From positions 124,001 to 188,000 of the forward strand of contig NZ_MLYO01000063.1 in assembly GCF_001866665.1 (NCBI RefSeq): a DNA stretch of 64,000 nt. Direction: 5' to 3'. Positions 53,543 to 63,569 of this stretch are shown piece by piece (positions within the stretch are counted from its first letter, which is position 1; each line of letters starts with the position of its first letter). Source of the stretch: Streptomyces monashensis (GTDB lineage Bacteria; Actinomycetota; Actinomycetes; Streptomycetales; Streptomycetaceae). The position numbers were made by a program, and so were the translations under genes. The notes beneath the pieces are model-generated. The model saw only the letters and a list, made by a program, of their open reading frames with translations, did not search any database and was not told where the DNA came from.

Positions 53543-54808
53543 ATGAAACTCACCGTGGTCGGCGGCGGCTCGACCTACACCCCCGAACTCATCGACGGCT
53601 TCGCCCGCCTGCGGGACACCCTGCCCATCGAGGAACTGGTGCTGGTGGACCCGGCGGCGGAGCGCCTGGAACTGGTCGGCGGCCTGGCCCGCCGGATCTT
53701 CGCCAGGCAGGGACACGACGGGCGGATCGTCACCACCCACGATCTGGACGCGGGCGTCGACGGCGCCGACGCCGTGCTGCTCCAGCTGCGCGTCGGCGGT
53801 CAGGCGGCCCGCGAGCAGGACGAGACCTGGCCGCTGGAGTGCGGCTGCGTCGGCCAGGAGACCACCGGCGCGGGCGGGCTGGCCAAGGCGCTGCGCACGG
53901 TCCCGGTGGTGCTGGACATCGCCGAACGGGTCCGCCGCGCCAACCCCCGTGCGTGGATCATCGACTTCACCAACCCGGTCGGCATCGTCACCCGCGCCCT
54001 GCTCCAGGCCGGGCACCGGGCGGTCGGGCTGTGCAACGTGGCGATCGGCTTCCAGCGTAGATTCGCGAACCTGCTGGGCGTCGCCCCGGCCGACGTCCAC
54101 CTCGGCCACGTCGGCCTGAACCACCTCACCTGGGAGACGGCCGTCCGGCTCGGCGGCCCGGAGGGCGAGAACGTGCTGCCCGGGCTGCTGGCCGAACACG
54201 GCGACGCGATCTGCGACGACGTCCGCCTGCCCCGCCCTCTCGTGGACCGCCTGGGCGTCGTCCCGTCCTACTACCTGCGCTACTACTACGCCCACGACGA
54301 GGTCGTCGGCGAGCTGCGCACGAAGCCGTCCCGGGCCTCCGAAGTGGCCGCCATGGAGCGGGAGTTGCTGAGAATGTACGGCGACCCCGCCCTGGACGAG
54401 AAGCCCGCGCTGCTCGCCAGGCGGGGCGGCGCCTTCTACTCGGAGGCAGCAGTGGACCTCGCGGCGGCGCTGCTCGGCGGGGGAGGCAGCCCGTACCAGG
54501 TGGTGAACACCCTCAACAAGGGCACGCTGCCGTTCCTGCCGGACGACGCCGTGATCGAGGTCCAGGCGGCCGTCGGCCCGCACGGCCCGGCCCCGCTGCC
54601 GGTACCGGACCTGGACCCGGTCCTCGCCGGTCTGGTCGCGAACGTGACGGCGTACGAGGAACTGGCCCTCCACGCGGCGCTGCGCGGCGGCCGCGACCGG
54701 GTCTTCCGCGCGCTGCTCGCCCACCCCCTGATCGGCCAGTACGCGTACGCCGACACCCTCACCGACCAGCTCGTCGCACACAACCGGGAGCACCTCGCGT
54801 GGGCCTGA
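53543..54808 (+). CDS. csnH: GH4 family glycosidase (6-phospho-beta-glucosidase/-glucosaminidase type)
   Basis: The product has 421 residues. The N-terminal NAD-binding Rossmann motif is LTVVGGGSTYTPEL, followed by IDFTNPVGIVTRALL and GLCNV, the GH4 metal-binding region with a Cys. LGHVGLNHLTW is also typical. GH4 enzymes need NAD and a divalent metal and act on phosphorylated sugars. In this cluster it would cleave 6-phospho glucosamine oligosaccharides made by the kinase. Its end overlaps csnK by 10 bp. Confidence 0.9.
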   Translation: MKLTVVGGGSTYTPELIDGFARLRDTLPIEELVLVDPAAERLELVGGLARRIFARQGHDGRIVTTHDLDAGVDGADAVLLQLRVGGQAAREQDETWPLECGCVGQETTGAGGLAKALRTVPVVLDIAERVRRANPRAWIIDFTNPVGIVTRALLQAGHRAVGLCNVAIGFQRRFANLLGVAPADVHLGHVGLNHLTWETAVRLGGPEGENVLPGLLAEHGDAICDDVRLPRPLVDRLGVVPSYYLRYYYAHDEVVGELRTKPSRASEVAAMERELLRMYGDPALDEKPALLARRGGAFYSEAAVDLAAALLGGGGSPYQVVNTLNKGTLPFLPDDAVIEVQAAVGPHGPAPLPVPDLDPVLAGLVANVTAYEELALHAALRGGRDRVFRALLAHPLIGQYAYADTLTDQLVAHNREHLAWA

Positions 54809-55782
54809 CCGCACCCCGGACCCCGACCGTCCTCGCCATCGACGCGGGCAACAGCAAGACCGACGTGGCCGTGGTCACCGCCGCCGGGGAGGTCCTCGCC
54901 ACCGCCCGGGGCGGCGGCTTCCGGCCGCCCGTGGTGGGCGTGCCGGCCGCGCTGGACGCGCTGGCCGGGCCGGTCGGGCTGGCCTTCGCCGAGGCGGGCG
55001 TGAGCTCCGTCGCGCACGTCTCGGCGTGCCTCGCCAACGCCGATCTCCCGGTGGAGGAGGCGCAGTTGGCGGCCGCGCTGGAGGCGCGCGGGTGGGGGGC
55101 GACGGTGGAGGTCCGCAACGACACCTTCGCGATCCTGCGGGCCGGTGTGGCCGAGCCCCGGGGCGTCGCGGTGGTGTGCGGCGCGGGCATCAACTGCGTC
55201 GGCATGCGACCCGACGGCCGTACCGCCCGCTTCCCGGCCGTCGGACGGATCTCCGGCGACTGGGGCGGGGGGTGGGCGCTGGCCGAGGAGGCCCTGTGGC
55301 ACGCGGCCCGCGCGGAGGACGGCCGGGGCGGGGCGACGGCCCTGGCCCGCGCGCTCCCCGCGCACTTCGGGCTGCCGACGATGTACGCGCTCATCGAGGC
55401 CCTGCACCTGGACCGGCTCGACGGCGACCGCCGGCACGAGCTGACCCCGGTGCTGTTCGCGACGGCCGCCGAGGGCGACCCGGTGGCCCGCGCGATCGTC
55501 ACCCGGCTCGCCGAGGAGGTGGCCGTGCTGGCGACGGTCGCGCTGACGCGCCTGGACCTCCTCGGCGAGCAGACCCCGGTGCTGCTCGGCGGCAGCGTCC
55601 TCAGGGCCGGTCACGCCCTGCTGGACGACGGCATCCGCGATCTGCTGTCCGCCCGCGCCCCCAAGGCCGACGTCCGGGTCGTGGCGGCGAGCCCGGTCCT
55701 GGGCGCGGCACTGCTGGGACTGGACCGGCTGGGGGCGGATCCGCGGGCGCGGGAGCGGGCACGGACCTACTGGGAGTCGTGA
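54799..55782 (+). CDS. csnK: BadF/BadG-type sugar kinase
   Basis: The product has 327 residues of the BadF/BadG/BcrA/BcrD ATPase family, the group that also includes N-acetylglucosamine kinase. The ATP phosphate motif is IDAGNSKTDVAVV at residues 14-26. VCGAGINCVG and GDWGGGWALAEEALWHAARA follow in expected places. It would phosphorylate imported glucosamine oligosaccharides before cleavage by csnH. GTG 54799 lies inside the csnH coding end. Confidence 0.88.
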   Translation: MGLTAPRTPTVLAIDAGNSKTDVAVVTAAGEVLATARGGGFRPPVVGVPAALDALAGPVGLAFAEAGVSSVAHVSACLANADLPVEEAQLAAALEARGWGATVEVRNDTFAILRAGVAEPRGVAVVCGAGINCVGMRPDGRTARFPAVGRISGDWGGGWALAEEALWHAARAEDGRGGATALARALPAHFGLPTMYALIEALHLDRLDGDRRHELTPVLFATAAEGDPVARAIVTRLAEEVAVLATVALTRLDLLGEQTPVLLGGSVLRAGHALLDDGIRDLLSARAPKADVRVVAASPVLGAALLGLDRLGADPRARERARTYWES

Positions 55783-55953
55783 CCGGCCCCACCCGACGGA
55801 ACCGAACAGCTGCACAGGGCGTATTCATGGTGGGCGCACTCCCCTGTTCATGTGGGGCACACTGCGATCCGATCAAGATCCAGTGAAGGCCGGTGCGGAT
55901 GCCGGTGCGTGCCGCGATACTGGGCGGCGACGAAGGACCCTGGGGGAGGTCGA

Positions 55954-57387
55954 GTGACACACCCGCCGAGAAGCAGCACGGCGCCGCCACCGGTGGGCCC
56001 CGGCATGCCCGCCGCCGCCCCGGGCGTTCCCCCGCAGCCCGGCCGGCCCGCGTCCGTACCCGACGCGCCCGCCCGGCGCACCGCCTTCGCCGAGGGGGTC
56101 GACCGGGTGCGCGCCGCGGCCACCACCGAGCCGGGCCGGCTGCGGATCATCGGGGCCGTACTGGCGCTGCTGGTCGTGGCGTTCGGGGCGAGCGCCGCCT
56201 GGCAGGCCGACGCGCGCTCGGCCGCCGCCCACGACGTGCTGCACCGCAGCCAGCCGCTCAGCTCGGGCGCGGCGGACATCTACCGGTCGCTCGCCGACGC
56301 CAACACCGCCGCCTCCAGCGGGTTCCTGGCGGGCGGTCAGGAGACGCCGCAGTCCCGCACGCGGTACGAGAACGACATCAGCACGGCCGCGAAGGGCCTG
56401 GTCACGGCCGCCGCGAACGCCGAGCCCGGCTCGGCCTCCGAGGCCACGATCGCCAAGCTGAACGGTCTGCTGCCCGAGTACAAGGGGCTCGTGGAACGGG
56501 CCCGGACCTACAACCGGCAGGGCTATCCGGTCGGCGGCGCGTACCTGCGCTACGCCAACGAGAAGATGCAGCAGGAGATGCTCCCGGCGGCGGAGGACCT
56601 CTACACCACCGAGAACGCCCGGCTCGACGCCGACTACGGCGACGCGACGCCGTACCCCTGGCTCGCGATCGGGCTCGGCGTGCTCGCCCTGGCCGGGCTC
56701 GGCTGGGCCCAGCACCGCACCTACCGGCGCACCAACCGCGTCCTCAACCACGGCCTGGTCGCCGCCTCCGCCGCCACCACGGTCGCCCTGCTGTGGCTGG
56801 TCGTCGGGCACGCGGTGGCCCGCGCCGAGCTGAACGGCTCGTACGACCACGGGATCCGCTCGCTGACCGTGCTGCACGACGCCCGGATCGCCTCCCTGAA
56901 GGCGCGCGGCAACGAGAACCTGAGCCTGGTGGCGCGCGGCGCCGACACCCTCACGGTGGACGGACAGCAGTACGACACCTACTACTACGACTTCGACAAG
57001 GACATGGCCTCCCTCGGCAAGGGCCTGACCCGGGCGGCGCAGCTCGCCGACGACCAGGGCGGCAGCGCCCCGGTGAAGACGGCCGAGAGCAACATGGCGG
57101 TGTGGAAGCAGCGCCACGGCGCGGTCCGCGACGACGACGAGAACGGCAACTACCAGCAGGCGCTGGACAAGGTCATCGGCGCCAAGGGCACCACCGGCGA
57201 GTGCTTCGACGGCGTCGACACCTCGCTCGCCCGGGCCATCGACCACGAGCAGGGCGAGTTCCAGCGGGCCGCCACCGACGGCCAGGACGCCCTGACTCCA
57301 CTGTCGGCGGGCGCGGCCGTCCTCGCGCTGATCGGCGCGGCCGGTGCGGTGGCCGGCATCGGGCGCAGACTCTCGGAGTACCGGTGA
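55954..57387 (+). CDS. GlnX-like membrane sensor protein
   Basis: The product has 477 residues from GTG 55954 (GGGAGG 4 nt upstream). A Pro-rich cytoplasmic tail precedes TM1 (residues 65-83). An extracytoplasmic helical domain of about 140 residues is followed by two helices (near 230-290), a second extracytoplasmic domain, and a fourth helix near the C-terminus. This duplicated layout resembles mycobacterial GlnX (Rv0412c), which transmits an amino-acid signal from GlnH to PknG. The next genes are a GlnH-like protein and PknG, which supports the assignment. Confidence 0.75.
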   Translation: MTHPPRSSTAPPPVGPGMPAAAPGVPPQPGRPASVPDAPARRTAFAEGVDRVRAAATTEPGRLRIIGAVLALLVVAFGASAAWQADARSAAAHDVLHRSQPLSSGAADIYRSLADANTAASSGFLAGGQETPQSRTRYENDISTAAKGLVTAAANAEPGSASEATIAKLNGLLPEYKGLVERARTYNRQGYPVGGAYLRYANEKMQQEMLPAAEDLYTTENARLDADYGDATPYPWLAIGLGVLALAGLGWAQHRTYRRTNRVLNHGLVAASAATTVALLWLVVGHAVARAELNGSYDHGIRSLTVLHDARIASLKARGNENLSLVARGADTLTVDGQQYDTYYYDFDKDMASLGKGLTRAAQLADDQGGSAPVKTAESNMAVWKQRHGAVRDDDENGNYQQALDKVIGAKGTTGECFDGVDTSLARAIDHEQGEFQRAATDGQDALTPLSAGAAVLALIGAAGAVAGIGRRLSEYR

Positions 57388-57401
57388 CAGGGGGCGGGAC
57401 G

Positions 57402-58433
57402 ATGTACGCGAGCCGTGTACGGGCCGCCCTGCGGGGCTGGGGCGGGGTCGGCGCGATGGCGGTGCTGTGCGCGCTGGCGCTGGGCTTCGTCCTGCTGCTG
57501 CCGTGCACCCAGCGGGCGCCTCAGCGGGCGCAGCCGGGCGGCCCGTCCGTGGCCCACGGCATCCAGGCCCGCGCCGGGTCGTGCGAGGACTCCGGGGCGC
57601 AGGACCAGACCCTGTCGCCGTCCGGCGCGGACGGGCCGACGATCGACGCGATCAAGGCCCGTACCGGCGAGCGGCGCAAGCTGATCGTCGGCGTCGACCA
57701 GAACAGCTACCGCTGGGGCTACCGCAACCCGAACACCGAGGGCGCGGAGCTGGAGGGCTTCGACATCGACCTGGTGCACCGGATCGCGCAGGACATCCTC
57801 GGCGACCCGGACGCGGTGCAGTTCAAGGCGATCCCGACCAACCAGCGGATCTCCGCGATCCAGGACGGGCGGGTCGACATGGTCGTGCGCACCATGACGA
57901 TCACCTGCGAGCGGCTGGGCCAGGTCGCGTTCTCCGCGCCCTACTTCAAGACCGGCCAGCAGGTCCTCGCGCCCAAGTCGTCGTCCATCACCGGCTACAA
58001 CTCCTCCCTGGCCCACAAGAGGGTGTGCACGGCGTCGGGTTCGACGGCGTACACCAAGCTGACCGACGACAGGAAGTCCGGCGCCCTGCCCGCCTCCACC
58101 GACATCTCCGCCACCGTCCCCAACCAGCTGGACTGCCTGGTCCGGCTGCAACTGGGCGAGGCGGACGCGGTGGTGACCGACGGCGCCCTCGCCGCCAGCC
58201 AGGCCGCGCAGGACCCGACCGTCGAGCTCAAGGGTGCGCCGTTCACGACCGAGTACTACGGAGTGGCGATGAAGAAGGACGCGGTCGATCTGGTGCGCCG
58301 GGTCAACCGCGTGCTCGTGGACTACCGCGCGAACGGCTGGCAGAACTCGTACGACACCTGGCTGTCGGCGACACTGGGTAAGGACTCGACGGCGTCGAAA
58401 CCGCCCGCACCGCGCTACCTGCGCACCGGTTGA
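57402..58433 (+). CDS. GlnH-like amino-acid-binding protein
   Basis: The product has 343 residues. A hydrophobic N-terminus (residues 15-35) ends at LLPC, a poor lipobox, so it is anchored either by lipid or by the helix. The periplasmic binding protein type 2 fold is seen as LIVGVDQNSYRWGYRNPN, LEGFDIDLVHRIAQDIL and GRVDMVVRTMTITCERL. In mycobacteria the GlnH counterpart binds Asp/Glu and signals through GlnX to PknG. It lies between the GlnX-like and PknG genes here, with no transporter genes nearby. Confidence 0.8.
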   Translation: MYASRVRAALRGWGGVGAMAVLCALALGFVLLLPCTQRAPQRAQPGGPSVAHGIQARAGSCEDSGAQDQTLSPSGADGPTIDAIKARTGERRKLIVGVDQNSYRWGYRNPNTEGAELEGFDIDLVHRIAQDILGDPDAVQFKAIPTNQRISAIQDGRVDMVVRTMTITCERLGQVAFSAPYFKTGQQVLAPKSSSITGYNSSLAHKRVCTASGSTAYTKLTDDRKSGALPASTDISATVPNQLDCLVRLQLGEADAVVTDGALAASQAAQDPTVELKGAPFTTEYYGVAMKKDAVDLVRRVNRVLVDYRANGWQNSYDTWLSATLGKDSTASKPPAPRYLRTG

Positions 58434-58485
58434 CCCTGTTCGACCCCCTACCCGACTTGGACCCCACAGCAGCGAGAGGTGATCG

Positions 58486-59760
58486 ATGGGCGTCACGGAC
58501 CCCGCCGGGCCGGTGATGGACCGGGACGAGGTGGACCGTGCGCTGGCGCGGCTCGGCCAGGAGCACGAGGCGATCGAGACCTCGCTGCTGGCCCTGCAGG
58601 ACCACGCGGGCCGCAGACTCCTCGAGGGCGCCGAGCTGACCGGTGTCACGAAGGAGCGCTGGCAGGGCGCCGAGGACCGGATCACCCGGCTGTGGACGTA
58701 CTTCGACGCCTACGCGGCCGCGCTGCGCTCCGCCCACGACATCCGCGGACGGCGCCGCTGGTCCAGCCGGGAGGACCTGGCCGAGCTGACCGAACTGCTG
58801 CGCGGCGAGGGCGTGACGGTCGCCGGGGAGAAAACGCTGAGCGAGTCCTTCTCGCTGGCCGCCCTGGTGGACCGGATGAACGAGCTGTACGCGACGAGCC
58901 TGGACCTGGTCGTCGCCGCCGACGCGGTGTGGTCGGCGCTGCCCGCCCGGATCGATTTACTCGCCGCCGAGCTCCGGCGCACCCGCGAGCTCGCGCACTC
59001 CGTCGGCGTGCGCCCGGGCGAGCATCCGGCGGGCGACGACCTGGAGCGGATCACCCGCATACTGACGAAGCTGCGCGAGGACGTCGTCTCCGACCCGCTC
59101 GCGTTCTGGCTGCCGACCGAGGGCAGTTCCGCGCCCGGCGGCGGCCGTCCGGACACCACGGTGTACGACCGTGAGGCGCGCGCCCTGGAGGACGTGCGCC
59201 GGGAGATCGACGCCGTGCTGACGGTCCGGCAGGACGCCGAGCAGCGGCTGATCCGGCTGCGGGACGTGCTCTCGCGCGCCGACCGCACGCTCGCCGAGGC
59301 CCGTACGGCGCGCGGCGAGGTGCTGGCGAAGATCGCGGCGACCGAGGTGCCGGTGGTCAGCGGCCCGCCGACGGTGCTGCAGGAGCAGCTGGCGGCGGCC
59401 GCCGAGTACCGCAGGCAGGCGCAGTGGCACCGGCTCTCTCCGCTGCTGGAGTCGCTGGAGGAGAAGGCCGAGGACGAACTGCTGCGCGCCCGCGAGTCGT
59501 TGACGGCGGTCACCGCGCCGCTCGCGGTCCGCGCCGAGCTGCGCGGCCGGCTCGACGCCTACCGGGCGAAGGTGGCCCGGCACGGGCTGGCCGAGGACCC
59601 GTTCCTGATCGAGCGGTACGACGCGGCCCGCCGCATGCTGTGGAGCGCGCCCTGCGATCTGCGGGTCGCCGAACAGGCCGTGCTGCGCTACCAGCGGCTG
59701 GCCGCCGATCTGCTGGGCGGGCCGGGCGCGCCGCAGGACCGTGAGGGGGACCAGTCATGA
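58486..59760 (+). CDS. Cytoplasmic coiled-coil protein in the PknG operon
   Basis: The product has 424 residues, no signal peptide or membrane segment, and is strongly charged. Heptad-like helical regions are visible at about 220-285 (REARALEDVRREIDAVLTVR) and 325-380. No domain is recognised. Its stop overlaps the pknG ATG (ATGA), so its product is probably made in step with the kinase and may be a partner or substrate. Confidence 0.7.
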   Translation: MGVTDPAGPVMDRDEVDRALARLGQEHEAIETSLLALQDHAGRRLLEGAELTGVTKERWQGAEDRITRLWTYFDAYAAALRSAHDIRGRRRWSSREDLAELTELLRGEGVTVAGEKTLSESFSLAALVDRMNELYATSLDLVVAADAVWSALPARIDLLAAELRRTRELAHSVGVRPGEHPAGDDLERITRILTKLREDVVSDPLAFWLPTEGSSAPGGGRPDTTVYDREARALEDVRREIDAVLTVRQDAEQRLIRLRDVLSRADRTLAEARTARGEVLAKIAATEVPVVSGPPTVLQEQLAAAAEYRRQAQWHRLSPLLESLEEKAEDELLRARESLTAVTAPLAVRAELRGRLDAYRAKVARHGLAEDPFLIERYDAARRMLWSAPCDLRVAEQAVLRYQRLAADLLGGPGAPQDREGDQS

Positions 59761-62234
59761 GTCAGCCGGGGCAGAGCTGTCAGCGGCCGGGCTGCGAGGG
59801 GTCGTACGACGACGTCGGCGGCGGCGAGCTGTACTGCGACACGTGCGGGCTCGCGCCCGTCGTCTCCGCGCGCGGCATGGTCGGCTCGACGCCCACCGGG
59901 GTCACCAAGGGCGCGGTGGACAGCGGCAGTTCGCGCTCGTCGTCCCAGTCGTCCCGGTCGTCCCGCTCGTCCCGGTCGTCGAGGTCGCGCCGCTCGGTGT
60001 CCGGGCGGCTGTCGCGGTCCTCGTCGGGCCGCTCCACCGGCCGCTCGGTGTCGGTGCGCAGCTCCGGTTCCGCGTCGGGGACGCCGACGCGCGGGCGCCT
60101 GGGCGCCGGGCTGGTCAGCGTGCCGCAGGTGCCGCGCCCCGACCCGCGCGCGATGGTGCTGGACAACCCGGAGGTGCCCGAGCGCAAGCGGTTCTGCTCG
60201 CGGGCGGACTGCGGGGTGCCGGTCGGGCGGGCCCGGGGCGATCGGCCGGGCCGCACGGAAGGTTTCTGCACCAAGTGCGGGCACCCGTACTCCTTCGTGC
60301 CGAAGCTGAAGGCCGGGGACGTGGTGCACGGCCAGTACGAGGTCGCGGGCTGTCTCGCGCACGGCGGGCTCGGCTGGATCTACCTCGCCGTGGACCGGGC
60401 GGTGTCCGACCGCTGGGTGGTGCTCAAGGGCCTGCTGGACACCGGCGACCAGGACGCGATGGCGGCGGCGATCTCCGAGCGGCGCTTCCTCGCGGAGATC
60501 GAGCACGCCAACATCGTGCGGATCTACAACTTCGTCGAGCACCTCGACCAGCGCACCGGCTCCCTCGACGGCTACATCGTCATGGAGTACGTCGGCGGCA
60601 AGTCCCTGAAGGAGATCGCCAACGCCCGCCGCACCCCGGAGGGCCGCCGCGACCCGCTGCCGGTGGAGCAGGCCTGCGCCTACGGCATCGAGGCCCTCGA
60701 AGCCCTCGGCCATCTGCACAGCCGCCACCTCCTCTACTGCGACTTCAAGGTCGACAACGCCATCCAGTCCGAGGACCAGCTCAAGCTGATCGACATGGGC
60801 GCGGTGCGCAGGATGGACGACGAGGAGTCGGCCATCTACGGCACGGTCGGCTACCAGGCGCCGGAGGTCGCCGAGGTCGGCCCGTCGGTCGCCTCCGACC
60901 TCTACACGGTCGGCCGCACCCTCGCCGTGCTCACCTTCGACTTCCAGGGCTACACGAACGTCTATGCCGACTCCCTGCCCGACCCGGAGACCATCGACGT
61001 CTTCCGCCACTACGAGTCCTTCTACCGGCTCCTGGTCCGCGCCACCGACCCCGACCCGGCCCGCCGCTTCGGCTCCGCCCAGGAGATGGCCGAGCAGCTG
61101 ACCGGGGTGCTGCGCGAGGTCGTCTCCCTCCAGACCGGCCAGGCCCGGCCCGCGCTGTCGACCCTGTTCGGGCCCGAAGTGAAGGTCACGGACCGGGAGT
61201 TGTTCCCCCGGCTGGACGAGAACGTGTCCCGGCTCGGCGCGCGGCAGGTGCGCAGGGCCGCTCCCGCGGCCCCCGCGCTGCCCCCGGCCTCCCTGGTGAA
61301 GCCCGTCGACACCCCCGCCGGCGCGCTCGCGCTGCCGGTGCCGCTGGTCGATCCCGGCGACCCCAACGCCGGTTTCCTGGCGGGCCTCATGACCTCCGCG
61401 CCCGCCGAGCTGCTCGGCGCCCTCGACACGGCGCCGGCGCAGACCGCGGAGACCCGGCTGCGCCGGATCCGCGCGCTGCTGGAGAGCGGCGAGCGGCACA
61501 GCGCGCTGACGAGTCTGACGGAGCTCGAGGCGGAGCGGCCGGACGACTGGCGGGTGGTCTGGTGCCGGGGGCTGGCCGCGCTGGTCACCGGCGACTTCGA
61601 GGGCGCCGCGCTCGCCATCGACGCGATCTACGACGCCTTCCCCGGCGAGGCCGCGCCGAAGCTGGCGCTCGGCCTGTGCGCGGAGGTGCTGGGCCAGCTG
61701 GACAACGCGGCCGAGTACTACCGGCTGGTGTGGGCGACCGACCCGAGCTTCGTCAGCGCCGCCTTCGGGCTCGCCCGGGTGCGGCTCGCGGCCGGGGACC
61801 GGCACGGCGCCGTGCGGACCCTGGAGTCGGTCCCGGAGTCCTCCATCCACTTCACGGCCGCCCGGGTCGCCGCCGTCCGGGCCCGTCTCAGACATCGCAC
61901 GGCGGGCGCGGGCGACGTACCGTTCCTGGACGACCTGACCGCCGCCGCCGGGCAGGTCGAGGCGCTCGACGCGTACGGACTGGATCCGGCGCGGCGCGAG
62001 CAGTTGGCGGCGGAAGTCCTCGGCTCGGCGCTGGACTGGATACTCTCCGGAGGCCAGGGCACCGTGCCGGCCGCCGGCGGGCGGGTGCTGCTGGGCAGCG
62101 GTCTGGACGAGCGGGGCCTCCGCTTCGGCCTGGAGCGCGCCTACCGCACGCTGGCCCGGCTGGCGCCCGGCGGCGAGGAGAGGATCGAACTGGTGGAACG
62201 GGCCAACCGTTACCGCCCCCGGACGTGGGTGTAG
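59757..62234 (+). CDS. pknG: Serine/threonine protein kinase PknG
   Basis: The product has 825 residues. An N-terminal zinc-type cluster (Cys8, 13, 27, 30) and a Ser/Arg-rich region (58-104) come first. A rubredoxin-like metal site follows, with Cys147, 152, 171 and 174. The kinase domain runs from 190 to 455: glycine loop AHGGLGWIYL, Lys224, catalytic YCDFKVDN (Asp329) and IDMG (Asp346). Helical TPR-like repeats make up the rest. PknG is soluble and in mycobacteria controls glutamate metabolism through GarA. The extra N-terminal cluster and C-x4-C spacing differ from the mycobacterial form. Confidence 0.9.
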   Translation: MSQPGQSCQRPGCEGSYDDVGGGELYCDTCGLAPVVSARGMVGSTPTGVTKGAVDSGSSRSSSQSSRSSRSSRSSRSRRSVSGRLSRSSSGRSTGRSVSVRSSGSASGTPTRGRLGAGLVSVPQVPRPDPRAMVLDNPEVPERKRFCSRADCGVPVGRARGDRPGRTEGFCTKCGHPYSFVPKLKAGDVVHGQYEVAGCLAHGGLGWIYLAVDRAVSDRWVVLKGLLDTGDQDAMAAAISERRFLAEIEHANIVRIYNFVEHLDQRTGSLDGYIVMEYVGGKSLKEIANARRTPEGRRDPLPVEQACAYGIEALEALGHLHSRHLLYCDFKVDNAIQSEDQLKLIDMGAVRRMDDEESAIYGTVGYQAPEVAEVGPSVASDLYTVGRTLAVLTFDFQGYTNVYADSLPDPETIDVFRHYESFYRLLVRATDPDPARRFGSAQEMAEQLTGVLREVVSLQTGQARPALSTLFGPEVKVTDRELFPRLDENVSRLGARQVRRAAPAAPALPPASLVKPVDTPAGALALPVPLVDPGDPNAGFLAGLMTSAPAELLGALDTAPAQTAETRLRRIRALLESGERHSALTSLTELEAERPDDWRVVWCRGLAALVTGDFEGAALAIDAIYDAFPGEAAPKLALGLCAEVLGQLDNAAEYYRLVWATDPSFVSAAFGLARVRLAAGDRHGAVRTLESVPESSIHFTAARVAAVRARLRHRTAGAGDVPFLDDLTAAAGQVEALDAYGLDPARREQLAAEVLGSALDWILSGGQGTVPAAGGRVLLGSGLDERGLRFGLERAYRTLARLAPGGEERIELVERANRYRPRTWV

Positions 62235-62237
62235 TTG

Positions 62238-63569
62238 ATGTCGCAGATGCCCCAGCAGGCCGCACTGTCGAAGTGCCCGAGCTGCGCGGAGCCCGTGGAG
62301 CCGGGTGACCACTTCTGCGGAGCGTGCGGGTACGACCTCTCCGTCGTACCGGCGCCGCCGCAGGACCAGCCGACGCTGGCCATGACCGGCGCCGCCGAGC
62401 ACGGCACAGACGCGGGGGACGGTGTCGACTGGCCCGCCCCCGAGCCCGAGGGCGCCGGCGCCCCGGACACAGTGCATCTGCCGAGTGATCTGCCGGGCAC
62501 GGACTCCGGTGACACGCCCCTGCCCGAGCACGGCGCCGAGGAGGCGCGGCCCGGTTCCGGGGTGCGCTTCGACCGGCCCGCCGAGCCCGAGGAGTACCCG
62601 TTGCAGGCGCCCGACCCGCGCGTGGCCGCCGAGGCCGCTCCGGAGGAGGAGCCCGCGCAGGTGTGCGTGGCCTGCCGGGCGGGCCGGGTGGACAGCGACG
62701 GCTACTGCGAGAACTGCGGGCACGCCCAGCCCCGCGAACGCGACCACGTGGAGCGGGAGTCGGGCCCCATCGCCGCCGTCAGCGACCGCGGTCTGCGCCA
62801 CCACCGCAACGAGGACGCCTTCTCCGTCGGCCGCACCGCGCTGCCCGACGGCACCCCGGCCGGCGTCGCGATCGTCTGCGACGGCGTCTCCTCGGCCACC
62901 CGCCCCGACGACGCCTCGCTGGCCGCCGCCGAGACGGCCGGGGACCTGCTGCTGGCCGCCCTGCCGCGCGGCACGCATCCGCAGGCGGCCATGCACGAGG
63001 CGATCGTCGCGGCCGCGCAGGCCGTCGACGCGCTCGCCGAGGAACCGGCCACGGCCCGCGAGCACGCCCCGCACCAGAACGCGCCCGCCTGCACGATCGT
63101 CGGCGCGGTGGTCACCCCCGGGCTGCTGGTGGTCGGCTGGGTCGGCGACAGCCGCGCCTACTGGGTGCCGGACGACCGCAGCGCGCCCCCGGCCCGGCTC
63201 ACCGAGGACGACTCCTGGGCCGCGCAGATGGTCGCCGCCGGGCTGATGAGCGAGGCCGAGGCGTACGCCGACGAGCGCGCCCACGCGATCACCGGGTGGC
63301 TCGGCGCTGACGCCTACGAGCTGGAGCCGCACACCGCGTCCTTCAAGCCGGACCGGCCCGGTGTCGTCATCGTGTGCACCGACGGCCTGTGGAACTACGC
63401 CGAGACGGCCGGGGAGATGGCCGAGGCCGTGCCCGCGGACGCGGCCGAGCGCCCGCTGCACAGCGCCCGGGTACTGGTCGGCCACGCGCTGGACGGCGGG
63501 GGCCACGACAACGTAACAGTGGCCGTCGTACCGTTCCCGGCACCGGCCCAGGGGGCAGGATCGGCCTGA
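62238..63569 (+). CDS. PP2C-type protein phosphatase with two N-terminal zinc ribbons
   Basis: The product has 443 residues. Two zinc-ribbon motifs are seen: CPSCAEPVEPGDHFCGACG (residues 13-31) and CVACRAGRVDSDGYCENCG (about 140-158). A PP2C domain follows with conserved metal-binding Asp in CDGVSSAT, GWVGDSRAYW and CTDGLWNY. It removes phosphate from Ser/Thr, plausibly from proteins marked by PknG, whose stop is 3 bp upstream. The C-terminal part has no transmembrane segment. Zinc ribbons on a PP2C are uncommon. Confidence 0.9.
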   Translation: MSQMPQQAALSKCPSCAEPVEPGDHFCGACGYDLSVVPAPPQDQPTLAMTGAAEHGTDAGDGVDWPAPEPEGAGAPDTVHLPSDLPGTDSGDTPLPEHGAEEARPGSGVRFDRPAEPEEYPLQAPDPRVAAEAAPEEEPAQVCVACRAGRVDSDGYCENCGHAQPRERDHVERESGPIAAVSDRGLRHHRNEDAFSVGRTALPDGTPAGVAIVCDGVSSATRPDDASLAAAETAGDLLLAALPRGTHPQAAMHEAIVAAAQAVDALAEEPATAREHAPHQNAPACTIVGAVVTPGLLVVGWVGDSRAYWVPDDRSAPPARLTEDDSWAAQMVAAGLMSEAEAYADERAHAITGWLGADAYELEPHTASFKPDRPGVVIVCTDGLWNYAETAGEMAEAVPADAAERPLHSARVLVGHALDGGGHDNVTVAVVPFPAPAQGAGSA

